Positions 1 to 7,181 of a stretch of DNA of 9,922 nucleotides are shown here, in pieces. Location of the stretch: the NCBI GenBank assembly GCA_017435185.1, contig JAFSFN010000103.1:1-9922 (forward strand). The letters are read 5' to 3'. The position numbers and the translations under genes are program-made. Under the pieces are notes generated by a model that was given only the letters and a program-made list of their open reading frames with translations, was not told the DNA's origin and did no database searches. The first letter of the stretch is position 1. Each line of letters starts with the position of its first letter. Source of the stretch: Clostridia bacterium (GTDB lineage Bacteria; Bacillota; Clostridia; Christensenellales; CAG-138).

Positions 1-281
1 GATCTCTTTGAATCACCCGATACTTCAATGGGCTTTGCAAGCTGAACTCTTTTTTGCGGAGCCGCTTGGAGCGTGACGTGGAATACTCCGCGTACAGTCT
101 GTTCACGAATACCTGCTACCATGTCATCGAACATATCAAAACCTGCGTTCCGGTAAGCGACAACGGGGTCCTGCTGACCTATAGCCTGCAGACCGATACC
201 CTGACGGAGCTGGTCCATTGCGTCTATATGGTCCATCCAGTGCGAGTCTACCGCGCGAAGCAGTACCATGCGTTCTATCTC
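1..281 (-). pseudogene. secA: secA 3' portion downstream of the in-frame TGA (partial at window edge)
   Basis: Reading leftwards in the same frame as secA, 93 codons follow the TGA without another stop. They begin EIERMVLLRAVDSHWMDHID and continue with AMDQLRQGIG, then GQQDPVVAYRNAGFDMFDDM. This matches the SecA helical scaffold and wing C-terminal part as known from Bacillus (VLRAVDSKWMDHIDAMDQLRQGI). The codons are intact and conserved, which argues that the stop is recent or an artefact. With these residues the protein would exceed 886 residues, normal for clostridial SecA. The zinc-binding C-terminal tail, if present, lies beyond the window. An ATG at 269-267, 12 bases after the stop and preceded by purine-rich GAGAGATAGAA, could in principle allow reinitiation, but nothing shows that it is used. 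Confidence 0.9.
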
Positions 282-2660
282 TCACATGTCGGGTGCGCCG
301 TCAAGCTCTGCCGCTTTTTCGGCAATATCCTGTTCACGCATATTGTAATACTGCATGAGTGCTTTTTCGCTCACACTCTTTATGTCGGCAATGGACTTGC
401 AGTTGTCAAGTGCATTGCCAAGGTCAAGACCCGAAAGAGCAGCTATCTCTGCCTTGTAGCCTTCAAAATCCCAGTCCGATGACTTCATGTGCGGATTGAA
501 GAATTGAGCCATTCTTGTGTCGATACATTCTTCTATCATTTGAGTGACGGATGAGCGGATGTCTTCACCCATGAGAACACTGCGGCGCTGGCCGTAGATT
601 ATCTCACGCTGTTTGTTCATGACATCGTCATACTGCAAAACATTCTTTCTAATATCGAAGTTGTGGGACTCAACTCGCTTCTGTGCGCCTTCTATCTGTT
701 TTGAGAGTATGCCCATATCGAGAGGAATATTGTCCTCGGGATTGAGTCTGTCCATTATGAGCTTTATGCGCTCGCCGCCGAAACGCAGCATGAGTTCATC
801 TTCAAGCGAAACATAGAAGCGTGTGGAGCCTGGGTCGCCCTGACGCCCTGCACGACCTCTGAGCTGATTGTCTATACGCCTTGATTCATGGCGTTCGGTG
901 CCGATTATGTGGAGACCGCCCACGGATGCAACTTTATCGTGTTCTTCCTTGGTCTGCTTTGAATAACGCTCATATGCTTCGGCATATTTTTCGCGAGCTG
1001 CCAATATTTCTTCGTTGTCGGTGTCGGCATGAGAAGTTGCTTCTTCTATCAGTTCTTCATCCATGCCGTTTTGTTTCAATTCGGTGCGAGCCATGAACTC
1101 AGGGTTGCCGCCAAGCAGAATATCCGTGCCGCGGCCTGCCATGTTGGTGGCTATCGTGACCTTGCCGAACTTACCTGCCTGAGCAACTATCTCGGCTTCT
1201 TTGGCGTGGAGCTTTGCGTTCAAAACTTCGTGCTTGATGCCTCGACGCTTGAGCATTTCAGAGAGCATTTCACTCTTTTCAACGGATACTGTACCGACCA
1301 GTATGGGCTGACCTGTTGCGTGTACTTTTTCTATCTCGGCAACTACTGCGTTGAATTTGCCGCGTTCGCTTGAGAAAATAACATCGTTGTTATCGGTACG
1401 CTTTAACGGTTTGTTTGTGGGAACTTCGACAACATCCAGGTCGTAGATGCTCTGGAATTCGCCTTCTTCCGTTTTTGCGGTACCGGTCATGCCTGCGAGC
1501 TTTGAGTACATACGGAAATAGTTTTGGAATGTTATTGTTGCAAGCGTTTTGTTCTCACGCTCGACAACCACATGTTCCTTGGCCTCAAGTGCCTGATGCA
1601 GACCGTCGCTGTAGCGTCTGCCGAACATGAGACGACCGGTGAATTCGTCAACTATGAGCACCTTGCCGTCCTGAATGACATAGTCCTTGTCGAGAGTGAA
1701 GAGGGCATGTGCTTTAAGTGCCTGATTAACATGGTGGTTAAGCTCACTGTTCTCGGGTGCGCTGACATCATCTATGCCGAAATGTTTTTCGAGCTTCTTT
1801 ATACCTTCCTGGGTGAGCATTATGGAACGAGCCTTTATATCGACCATATAGTCGCCGCTTTCTTCCTGAACTTCACCCATCATGAGCTCTGCCTTGGATT
1901 TCTTTTCTATGTTTGCGCCACGTTCGAGTGTGCGAACGAACTTGTCTGCTTTTTCGTACATATCGGTCGATTTTTCACCGTGACCCGATATGATGAGCGG
2001 CGTTCTTGCTTCGTCTATGAGTATGGAGTCAACTTCGTCAACTATAGCGAAGTTGAGTTCACGCTGAACCATCTGCTCACGGTAGACCACCATATTGTCA
2101 CGCAGATAGTCAAAACCGAACTCGTTGTTTGTGCCGTACGTGATATCGCAGTTGTACGCGGCTCTGCGCTCGTCATTGTCGAGGTCATGGACTATGCAGC
2201 CAACGCTGACTCCCAAAAACTTGAATATTTTGCCCATCCACTGAGCATCACGCTTTGCAAGGTAATCGTTTACCGTGACTATGTGTACGCCCTTGCCCGT
2301 GAGTGAATTGAGATAGGCGGGGAGCGTTTCGGTAAGTGTTTTGCCTTCGCCTGTTTTCATTTCGGCGATTCGTCCCTGATGAAGAACCATGCCGCCAATG
2401 AGCTGAACGTCATAGTGGCGCTGACCTATCGTGCGAAGTGCAGCTTCGCGCACAACAGCAAAGGCCTCGGGCAGAATGCTGTCAAGCGATTCACCGCTCT
2501 GTATCCTTTTCCTGAATTCGTCTGTTTTGGCACGAAGTGCATCATTGCTCAGAGCGTGAACAACACTTTCGTTTGCGTTTATCTTAGCCAGCATGGGCTT
2601 GAGCTTTTTAATTTGAGCTTCGGCTGTATTGCCGAGCAGTTTGTCAATAAAACTTGCCAT
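282..2660 (-). CDS. secA: Protein translocase ATPase SecA, prematurely terminated
   Basis: SecA is the cytoplasmic ATPase motor that pushes unfolded preproteins through the SecYEG channel. The 792 residues read here hold the Q-motif region (HYDVQLIGG, 82-90), Walker A (MKTGEGKT, 101-108), Walker B (DEVD, 208-211), the preprotein cross-linking region, the second motor domain (TNMAGRGTDILLGG, 505-518), the arginine-finger motif (RGRAGRQGDPG, 601-611) and the start of the helical scaffold (LQYDDVMNKQR, 675-685). The ATG at 2660 is preceded by GGAGGT at 5-base spacing. The frame ends at a TGA (282-284) exactly where Bacillus SecA has the Arg of MREFEK. The frame then continues as clear SecA to the window edge, so this is a full gene interrupted by one codon, not a naturally short SecA. 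A C-to-T change in CGA (or A-to-T in AGA) would create it. The truncated product lacks the second half of the scaffold/wing region and the C-terminal tail. Confidence 0.96.
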   Translation of the reverse strand: MASFIDKLLGNTAEAQIKKLKPMLAKINANESVVHALSNDALRAKTDEFRKRIQSGESLDSILPEAFAVVREAALRTIGQRHYDVQLIGGMVLHQGRIAEMKTGEGKTLTETLPAYLNSLTGKGVHIVTVNDYLAKRDAQWMGKIFKFLGVSVGCIVHDLDNDERRAAYNCDITYGTNNEFGFDYLRDNMVVYREQMVQRELNFAIVDEVDSILIDEARTPLIISGHGEKSTDMYEKADKFVRTLERGANIEKKSKAELMMGEVQEESGDYMVDIKARSIMLTQEGIKKLEKHFGIDDVSAPENSELNHHVNQALKAHALFTLDKDYVIQDGKVLIVDEFTGRLMFGRRYSDGLHQALEAKEHVVVERENKTLATITFQNYFRMYSKLAGMTGTAKTEEGEFQSIYDLDVVEVPTNKPLKRTDNNDVIFSSERGKFNAVVAEIEKVHATGQPILVGTVSVEKSEMLSEMLKRRGIKHEVLNAKLHAKEAEIVAQAGKFGKVTIATNMAGRGTDILLGGNPEFMARTELKQNGMDEELIEEATSHADTDNEEILAAREKYAEAYERYSKQTKEEHDKVASVGGLHIIGTERHESRRIDNQLRGRAGRQGDPGSTRFYVSLEDELMLRFGGERIKLIMDRLNPEDNIPLDMGILSKQIEGAQKRVESHNFDIRKNVLQYDDVMNKQREIIYGQRRSVLMGEDIRSSVTQMIEECIDTRMAQFFNPHMKSSDWDFEGYKAEIAALSGLDLGNALDNCKSIADIKSVSEKALMQYYNMREQDIAEKAAELDGAPDM

Positions 2661-2665
2661 AGTTT

Positions 2666-2671
2666 ACCTCC
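2666..2671 (-). promoter_or_regulatory. Shine-Dalgarno sequence of secA
   Basis: On the minus strand GGAGGT lies 5 bases before the ATG at 2660. It fixes the SecA start, and MASFIDKLLG is a normal SecA N-terminus. Confidence 0.85.
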
Positions 2672-2684
2672 GCATATTACTCTT

Positions 2685-2713
2685 ATTGTACCATGTTCCG
2701 CTTCTTTTTACAA
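2685..2713 (-). promoter_or_regulatory. Predicted sigma-A promoter of secA
   Basis: On the minus strand, TTGTAA (2713-2708) and TACAAT (2690-2685) are separated by exactly 17 bases. TGG precedes the -10 box, giving an extended -10 element. The -10 box ends 24 bases before the secA ATG, leaving room for a short leader with the GGAGGT site. This is motif-based only. Confidence 0.6.
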
Positions 2714-2764
2714 CAACACAAGAAAGTGCCATATTGTTTTAATGACCTGTTAAAAAAGCGGATG

Positions 2765-2793
2765 TTTAATATATCTGTCGAATATGGTATAAT
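2765..2793 (+). promoter_or_regulatory. Predicted extended -10 promoter of the 2800-5801 gene block
   Basis: A perfect TATAAT (2788-2793) is preceded by TGG, forming an extended -10. A weak -35 (TTTAAT, 2765-2770) sits at 17-base spacing. The expected transcription start, 6-7 bases after the -10 box, falls at about 2799-2801, on the first codon of the following gene. The transcript would therefore be leaderless or nearly so. The promoter is divergent from that of secA. Confidence 0.6.
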
Positions 2794-2799
2794 AACCAA

Positions 2800-3546
2800 A
2801 TGCTGATACTTAAAATAATATTATTGCTGACAGGAACTCTTTTTTTTGCAGACGGTTTAATTACGATGCTTATTACAAAACCTAATATGGGAACAGTGCT
2901 TCCGATGGTGCTTGCGATTCCCGTGTTTGTGTGTGCGGCGTTAATTGAATATCCCGTGATGCAGGTGCTCTTGGGTGTCGGCGTGATTGCATATGCTGTG
3001 TTTTTTGTTTTCGTTGCCGGCGTCTCATGCAGGCTGAAAGCGTTTGCTGCACGCAAGGCAAAAAACGGTGCTGATGTGCTCGTTGTGCTCGGTATGGGGC
3101 TTAAAGGTACAAAAATGCTTACAACGCTCAAGAAACGCCTTGAGAGAGCAAAGTCATATCTTGATGAAAATCCAAACACATATGTTTTGCTTTCAGGCGG
3201 CATGACTGAGGGAGCGCTCGTGAGTGAAGCGTCGGCAATGCGTGAATACCTTTTGCATAACGGCATTGAACAAAAACGCATAATTATCGAGGAACGTTCC
3301 GTAAGTACTGAGGAAAACTTTGTGTTTTCGGCTTCCGTTATAATCAAAAGATTCGGTAAAGATGCAAAAGTTGCATTTGTGACGACGAATTTTCATCTCA
3401 TGCGTTCATACATGACAGCAAAAAATATGGGGCATGACTGGGAATGCTTCGGCGCAAAAGATGAATGGTTCATAGCGCCGAATAACTATTTGAGGGAATG
3501 TGCTGCCATAGTGCAGTATCTGCTTAAGGGGAAAATAAAATTATGA
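2800..3546 (+). CDS. YdcF-like (DUF218) integral membrane protein
   Basis: The 248-residue protein has three predicted N-terminal membrane segments (about residues 3-22, 32-50 and 53-76) followed by a DUF218/YdcF domain (about 91-235). Family landmarks are VVLGMGLKG (95-103), LSGG (131-134), the SEASAMREYL stretch (142-151), EERSVSTEEN (164-173) and VTTNFHLMRS (194-203). YdcF, SanA and ElyC relatives are linked to the cell envelope, including lipid-carrier and peptidoglycan homeostasis in enterobacteria, but the reaction is not established. No Shine-Dalgarno sequence precedes the ATG at 2800, and the promoter suggests leaderless initiation. A later ATG at 2866 has no better ribosome site and would cut the first membrane segment. 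The stop TGA overlaps the next ATG (ATGA, 3543-3546), so the genes are probably translationally coupled. Confidence 0.85.
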   Translation: MLILKIILLLTGTLFFADGLITMLITKPNMGTVLPMVLAIPVFVCAALIEYPVMQVLLGVGVIAYAVFFVFVAGVSCRLKAFAARKAKNGADVLVVLGMGLKGTKMLTTLKKRLERAKSYLDENPNTYVLLSGGMTEGALVSEASAMREYLLHNGIEQKRIIIEERSVSTEENFVFSASVIIKRFGKDAKVAFVTTNFHLMRSYMTAKNMGHDWECFGAKDEWFIAPNNYLRECAAIVQYLLKGKIKL

Positions 3547-4589
3547 TTACTGCTATTGTTATACCTGCATATAAGCCTGAAGAAAAACTTATTGAGCTTG
3601 TGCGCAGATTCGATAATGTCAGCGACATAAAAACGGTCGTTGTTGACGACGGAAGCGGAAGTGAATTTGAAAGCATATTCTCACAGCTTGATGACAGCGT
3701 GACATTGCTTCGTCATGAGGTCAATAAGGGCAAGGGAAGAGCGCTCAAAACTGCGATAGCGTATATCAAAGACAATATGACAGAGTGTGATGCGATAATA
3801 ACGGCGGATGCAGACGGTCAGCACAAATTTGAAGACATAATCCGTCTGCGTGATACATTCCTTCAAAATCAACTGTCGCTTGTTACCGGCGGGAGAATGT
3901 TCGATGGAGATGTACCGCTTCGAAGCCGCTTTGGCAACACACTCACAAGACATGTTTTTGCCGCCGCAAGCGGCGTCAAAGTGAGGGATACGCAAACAGG
4001 CTTGAGAGCTTTCGGAAGGACTCATTTTGAAAGCTTTCTCAATATAGAGGGCGAACGCTACGAATATGAGATAAATATGCTTCTCTATGCGGCGCAGGAG
4101 GGTGTTGAGATAGTTGAGATACCCATTGCAACAATATATTATGACGATAATTCACACTCTCATTTCAATAAGTTCAGGGATTCGTTCAAGATATATCTGT
4201 GCTTTATAAAGTTTGCGAGTTCATCTTTTATTGCTTTTTTGATAGATTTCATACTGCTTCTGGTGTTAAAAGCATTGCTCACCGTGCCGCTTGGCAATGA
4301 GCTGTCTCTGCTTGTAAGTACCATAGGCGCAAGAATAATCAGCGCAAGCTGTAATTTTGCCATAAACCGAAAAGCGGTTTTTCACAGCAAGGAAAAGCTG
4401 CTTCCGTCGATATTGAAGTATGCCGCGCTGAGCATAACCATACTTGCGGCAAACTATCTGTTGCTGAGATTGCTCAACATAACACTTTCTGTGCCGCTTG
4501 CCTTGGCAAAGATAATAGTTGAAGTCTCTCTTTTTGTGGTGAATTTCTTTTTGCAGGGCAAACTCGTATTCAGAAAAAAGAAAAAGTGA
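3543..4589 (+). CDS. Glycosyltransferase family 2 fused to a GtrA-like membrane domain
   Basis: Residues 1 to about 215 form a DPM1/polyprenyl-phosphate sugar transferase-type GT-A domain. It has the nucleotide-binding start IVIPAYKPEE, VVVDDGSG (32-39), NKGKGRALKTA (61-71), the metal-binding D-A-D-G-Q (89-93), RDTQTGLRAF (148-157) and RYEYEI (172-177). Residues about 219-345 form a GtrA-like domain with four hydrophobic stretches and the characteristic NFAINRKAVF (271-280). Known relatives transfer a sugar from a nucleotide donor to a polyprenyl phosphate, and GtrA domains are thought to help flip the lipid-linked sugar across the membrane. One polypeptide here could do both. The sugar and final acceptor cannot be read from the sequence. 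AAGGGG (3526-3531) lies 11 bases before the ATG, inside the upstream gene, whose stop overlaps this start by four bases. Confidence 0.9.
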   Translation: MITAIVIPAYKPEEKLIELVRRFDNVSDIKTVVVDDGSGSEFESIFSQLDDSVTLLRHEVNKGKGRALKTAIAYIKDNMTECDAIITADADGQHKFEDIIRLRDTFLQNQLSLVTGGRMFDGDVPLRSRFGNTLTRHVFAAASGVKVRDTQTGLRAFGRTHFESFLNIEGERYEYEINMLLYAAQEGVEIVEIPIATIYYDDNSHSHFNKFRDSFKIYLCFIKFASSSFIAFLIDFILLLVLKALLTVPLGNELSLLVSTIGARIISASCNFAINRKAVFHSKEKLLPSILKYAALSITILAANYLLLRLLNITLSVPLALAKIIVEVSLFVVNFFLQGKLVFRKKKK

Positions 4590-4608
4590 TTGAAAGAAGA
4601 CAAAAGAT

Positions 4609-5592
4609 ATGGAAAAACCAGAGAAAATTAAGCGTGTACGCTTCAAAGTGTGGCTCATGGTATTAATCGATATATTGCTTATAGGTGCAGGCTCGAATGT
4701 TTTTGCACTGTTCCATCATGTGCTTCCGGAGATAGGAAAAGTGGCGGTTCCGGCGATCACTCCGTCGCCAACCCCTGCATCAACGCCGCAACCATTGCAG
4801 AGTGCAGAGCCTGCAATGGAAAGCGATACGCAGTTTTTCTTTGACGGCGTGTTTGCACAGGACGGTCAGTCTGAAAAGACAGAGAACAGCTATAAAAGCA
4901 AAAATGTCAGCATAACGCTCACAACACATGATGTTGACGACTTGAGATATTATGTTCAGGATATTTATGTCAGAAAGATAGACTATTTTAAGACAGCATT
5001 TGCTCAAGATACATTCGGGACAGGCATAAAGGAATATCCGTACGATATTGCACAGGAACATGATGCGATATGTGCTATATCGGGTGATTATTACGGTGCA
5101 AGAAAAAAGAGTGTCGTAATACGAAACGGTGTGCTTTACAGAAGCGATACATACGATGATATATGCGTAATATATAATGACGGCGTGATGCGTGTATTTG
5201 ACGAAGATGAATTCGATGCCGAAAAAGAAATGCAAAACGGCGCATATCAGGCGTGGGATTTCGGCCCGAATCTGCTCAATGAGGACGGAACGCCCATCGA
5301 AAAATTCAACAGCAGGATAGCTTCCGAAAATCCGAGAACGGCAATAGGCTATTACGAACCCGGTCATTACTGTTTTGTGGTGGTTGACGGCAGGGGAGCA
5401 AATGGCTCGGACGGTCTTTCGCTCAAAGACCTTGCACAGCTCTTTGCGGACTTGGGTTGCAAGGCAGCATACAATCTCGACGGCGGCAGAACTTCATGCA
5501 TGGTTATGTACGGAGAGATGATAAACAAACATTACGAGAGCAATTGCCGCAAGAGCAGTGATATAGTGATGATTTGCGACGAGGAGCAGTGA
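4609..5592 (+). CDS. Membrane-anchored phosphodiester glycosidase (NAGPA-like) family protein
   Basis: The 327-residue protein has a basic N-terminus and one membrane segment or uncleaved signal (about 13-36), a Pro/Thr/Ser-rich linker (about 45-68) and an extracytoplasmic domain. Landmarks of the NAGPA (phosphodiester alpha-GlcNAcase) family are CAISGDYYG (155-163), IRNGVLY (171-177), NPRTAIGY (241-248), FVVVDGR (256-262) and NLDGGRTS (289-296). Mammalian NAGPA removes GlcNAc from a sugar-phosphodiester. Bacterial relatives are thought to cut sugar-1-phosphate diesters in wall polymers or spore structures, but the substrate here is unknown. The often Gly-rich NLDGGG motif carries Arg at its last position, which is likely tolerated. 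The gene starts 19 bases after the glycosyltransferase stop, with only a weak purine-rich site (GAAAGAAGA). A substrate on a glycan built by the neighbouring GT2-GtrA protein is an inference from position. Confidence 0.87.
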   Translation: MEKPEKIKRVRFKVWLMVLIDILLIGAGSNVFALFHHVLPEIGKVAVPAITPSPTPASTPQPLQSAEPAMESDTQFFFDGVFAQDGQSEKTENSYKSKNVSITLTTHDVDDLRYYVQDIYVRKIDYFKTAFAQDTFGTGIKEYPYDIAQEHDAICAISGDYYGARKKSVVIRNGVLYRSDTYDDICVIYNDGVMRVFDEDEFDAEKEMQNGAYQAWDFGPNLLNEDGTPIEKFNSRIASENPRTAIGYYEPGHYCFVVVDGRGANGSDGLSLKDLAQLFADLGCKAAYNLDGGRTSCMVMYGEMINKHYESNCRKSSDIVMICDEEQ

Positions 5593-5594
5593 AT

Positions 5595-5801
5595 ATGAAA
5601 AAAGCCTTAAAAATAATACTTCCCAATCTGTGCATAGTCATTGCGGTGATGCTTCTTGTGTTTGTCTGCATCGACTATTATAATCCGGCAATGCAGTTCA
5701 TCGACAACGATATAACAAAAGTGCTTATTTTTGTGCTGGCGCTTCTGTCGTTCATCGTTTCGATTGTATGCCTTTCATATGTGCTCAAAGATCAAAAATA
5801 G
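5595..5801 (+). CDS. Small two-helix membrane protein, unknown function
   Basis: The protein has 68 residues starting MKKALKIILP, two hydrophobic segments (about residues 7-27 and 42-63) and a short Lys-rich C-terminus (KDQK). I do not recognise a family. The ATG at 5595 is preferred over an upstream TTG at 5574 because GAGGAG (5581-5586) lies 8 bases before it and the TTG would overlap the preceding gene further. The ribosome site lies inside the end of the phosphodiester glycosidase gene, so the two are probably co-translated. It is the last gene of the rightward block and may be a small accessory subunit of the envelope module; that role is inferred from position alone. Confidence 0.75.
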   Translation: MKKALKIILPNLCIVIAVMLLVFVCIDYYNPAMQFIDNDITKVLIFVLALLSFIVSIVCLSYVLKDQK

Positions 5802-5810
5802 TGCGTTTTT

Positions 5811-5845
5811 ACAGTCTGCTTATAACATAATTTATAGCAGGCTGT
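5811..5845 (+). terminator. Hairpin between the envelope block and pgk, possible weak terminator
   Basis: The left arm 5811-5825 pairs with the right arm 5832-5845 around a six-base loop (CATAAT). The stem is about 14 pairs with one G-U pair and one bulged T. It begins 9 bases after the stop of the small membrane protein. Only a poor T-rich stretch (TTTATT) follows, so intrinsic termination would be inefficient. TTTTT (5806-5810) and AAAAA (5854-5858) flank it and could pair as an outer stem, the reverse of the usual A-tract/stem/T-tract order. Confidence 0.45.
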
Positions 5846-5907
5846 TTATTCGTAAAAAGCGTTATAGCACATCATTTCATTATTGTTGTGGAAATTTTGT
5901 TTAATTG

Positions 5908-5916
5908 TGGTAAAAT
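5908..5916 (+). promoter_or_regulatory. Predicted extended -10 of the pgk-tpiA-gpmI promoter
   Basis: TGG followed by TAAAAT (5911-5916) forms an extended -10 element 55 bases before the pgk ATG. No good -35 is visible; TTGTGG (5886-5891) sits at a long 19-base spacing. The surrounding 5870-5971 region is strongly AT-rich, as expected of a promoter. Confidence 0.45.
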
Positions 5917-5955
5917 AAACAAAGTATAAAGATACTAAATTCAGATTTTTAATTT

Positions 5956-5961
5956 AGGAGG
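5956..5961 (+). promoter_or_regulatory. Strong Shine-Dalgarno sequence of pgk
   Basis: AGGAGG lies 10 bases before the pgk ATG. The perfect match fits a highly expressed glycolytic gene. Confidence 0.85.
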
Positions 5962-5971
5962 ATAAATAATC

Positions 5972-7159
5972 ATGGCAAAGAAAACCGTAGAAGATGTATC
6001 AGTAAAGGGTAAAAAGGTCTTAGTCCGCGTTGACTACAATGTACCCATTACCTACAAACAGGAAGTAACCGACGATAAAAGAATCGTAGCGGCACTTCCC
6101 ACCGTTGAATATCTTCTCAAGAACGAAGCAAAGGTCATCCTCTGCTCACACCTTGGCCGTCCCAAGGGTCAGAAGAACCCCGCTATGTCACTTGCACCCG
6201 TTGCAAAGAGATTGGCAGAACTTCTTCCCGACACAAAAGTCACTTTCGTTAACGATTGCATCGGCGAAGAAGTCGAAGCAGCCGCAAACGCTCTCAATGA
6301 TGGTGAGATCCTCTTGCTTGAGAACCTCCGTTTCTATGCAGAAGAAGAAAAAAACGACGAAGAATTTGCAAAGAAGCTCGCAAGCATAGCTGAGATTTTT
6401 GTTTCCGATGCTTTCGGTACAGTACACAGAGCACATGCTTCAACAGCAGGCGTAGCAAAGTATTTGCCCGCAGTAGCAGGCTTCCTCATCGGCAAGGAAT
6501 TGTCCGTCATGGGTGCAGCTCTTGAAAATCCCGAGCGTCCTTTCGTTGCTATATTGGGCGGCGCAAAGGTCAAGGATAAGATTGGCGTTATTAAGAACCT
6601 CTTGAGCAAGTGCGACAGCCTCATCATCGGCGGCGGCATGGCTTATACATTCCTCAAGGCAAAGGGCTATGAAATCGGCAAGTCGCTTCTCGATGCAGAC
6701 AATATCGAGCTTGCAAAGGAACTCATGGCTGATGCTGAAAAGCGCGGCGTAAAGCTTCTTCTCCCCATCGACACGGTTGTTGCCGATGATTTCAAGGAAG
6801 ATGCAAACTACAAGACAGTTGATTCCGCAGAAATTCCTGCTGATTGGGAAGGTCTTGATATCGGTGAAAAGACAAGAGAATTGTTCGCAAACGAGATCAA
6901 GAGCGCAAAGACAGTCATCTGGAACGGACCCATGGGCGTATTCGAGTTTGCTAACTTTGCAAAGGGCACAAGTGCTGTTGCAGCAGCATGCGCAGAGTGT
7001 GAAGGCACGACAATAATCGGCGGCGGCGACTCAGCTTCCGCAGTTAAAAAGCTCGGCTTTGCAAAGCAGATGACACACATCTCCACAGGCGGCGGCGCAA
7101 GCCTTGAATTCCTTGAGGGTATCGAGCTTCCCGGCGTAGCAGCACTCAACGATAAGTAA
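5972..7159 (+). CDS. pgk: Phosphoglycerate kinase
   Basis: Pgk is the cytosolic enzyme that transfers phosphate between 1,3-bisphosphoglycerate and ADP, the first ATP-yielding step of glycolysis. At 395 residues it is full length for bacteria. The N-domain substrate-binding signatures are present: RVDYNVP (19-25, usually RVDFNVP), SHLGRPKG (59-66), LLLENLRFY (114-122) and DAFGTVHRAHAST (146-158). The C-domain nucleotide site has LGGAKVKDKI (195-204), WNGPMGVFE (317-325), GGGDSASAV (350-358) and TGGGASLEFLEG (372-383). The gene follows its own predicted promoter and AGGAGG site. Codons look strongly selected, with many AAG, CTC/CTT and GCA, consistent with high expression. tpiA begins 22 bases after the stop. 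gapA, often located just upstream of pgk, is not here. Confidence 0.98.
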   Translation: MAKKTVEDVSVKGKKVLVRVDYNVPITYKQEVTDDKRIVAALPTVEYLLKNEAKVILCSHLGRPKGQKNPAMSLAPVAKRLAELLPDTKVTFVNDCIGEEVEAAANALNDGEILLLENLRFYAEEEKNDEEFAKKLASIAEIFVSDAFGTVHRAHASTAGVAKYLPAVAGFLIGKELSVMGAALENPERPFVAILGGAKVKDKIGVIKNLLSKCDSLIIGGGMAYTFLKAKGYEIGKSLLDADNIELAKELMADAEKRGVKLLLPIDTVVADDFKEDANYKTVDSAEIPADWEGLDIGEKTRELFANEIKSAKTVIWNGPMGVFEFANFAKGTSAVAAACAECEGTTIIGGGDSASAVKKLGFAKQMTHISTGGGASLEFLEGIELPGVAALNDK

Positions 7160-7181
7160 TTGATTTTGAAAGGATAAAAAA

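Noticed and set aside
282..284. Reassignment of UGA to an amino acid, or a selenocysteine codon, in secA
   Set aside because: Four neighbouring genes end naturally at TGA, and the conserved residue at this site in the family is Arg, not Cys, Trp or Gly.
1524..2306. 260-codon open frame on the plus strand opposite secA
   Set aside because: It is antisense to conserved SecA motor-domain coding sequence, with no ribosome site or recognisable domain.
2766..3347. 193-codon minus-strand open frame opposite the YdcF-like gene
   Set aside because: It is a shadow of a recognised gene, with low-complexity Ser/Thr/Ile composition and no ribosome site.
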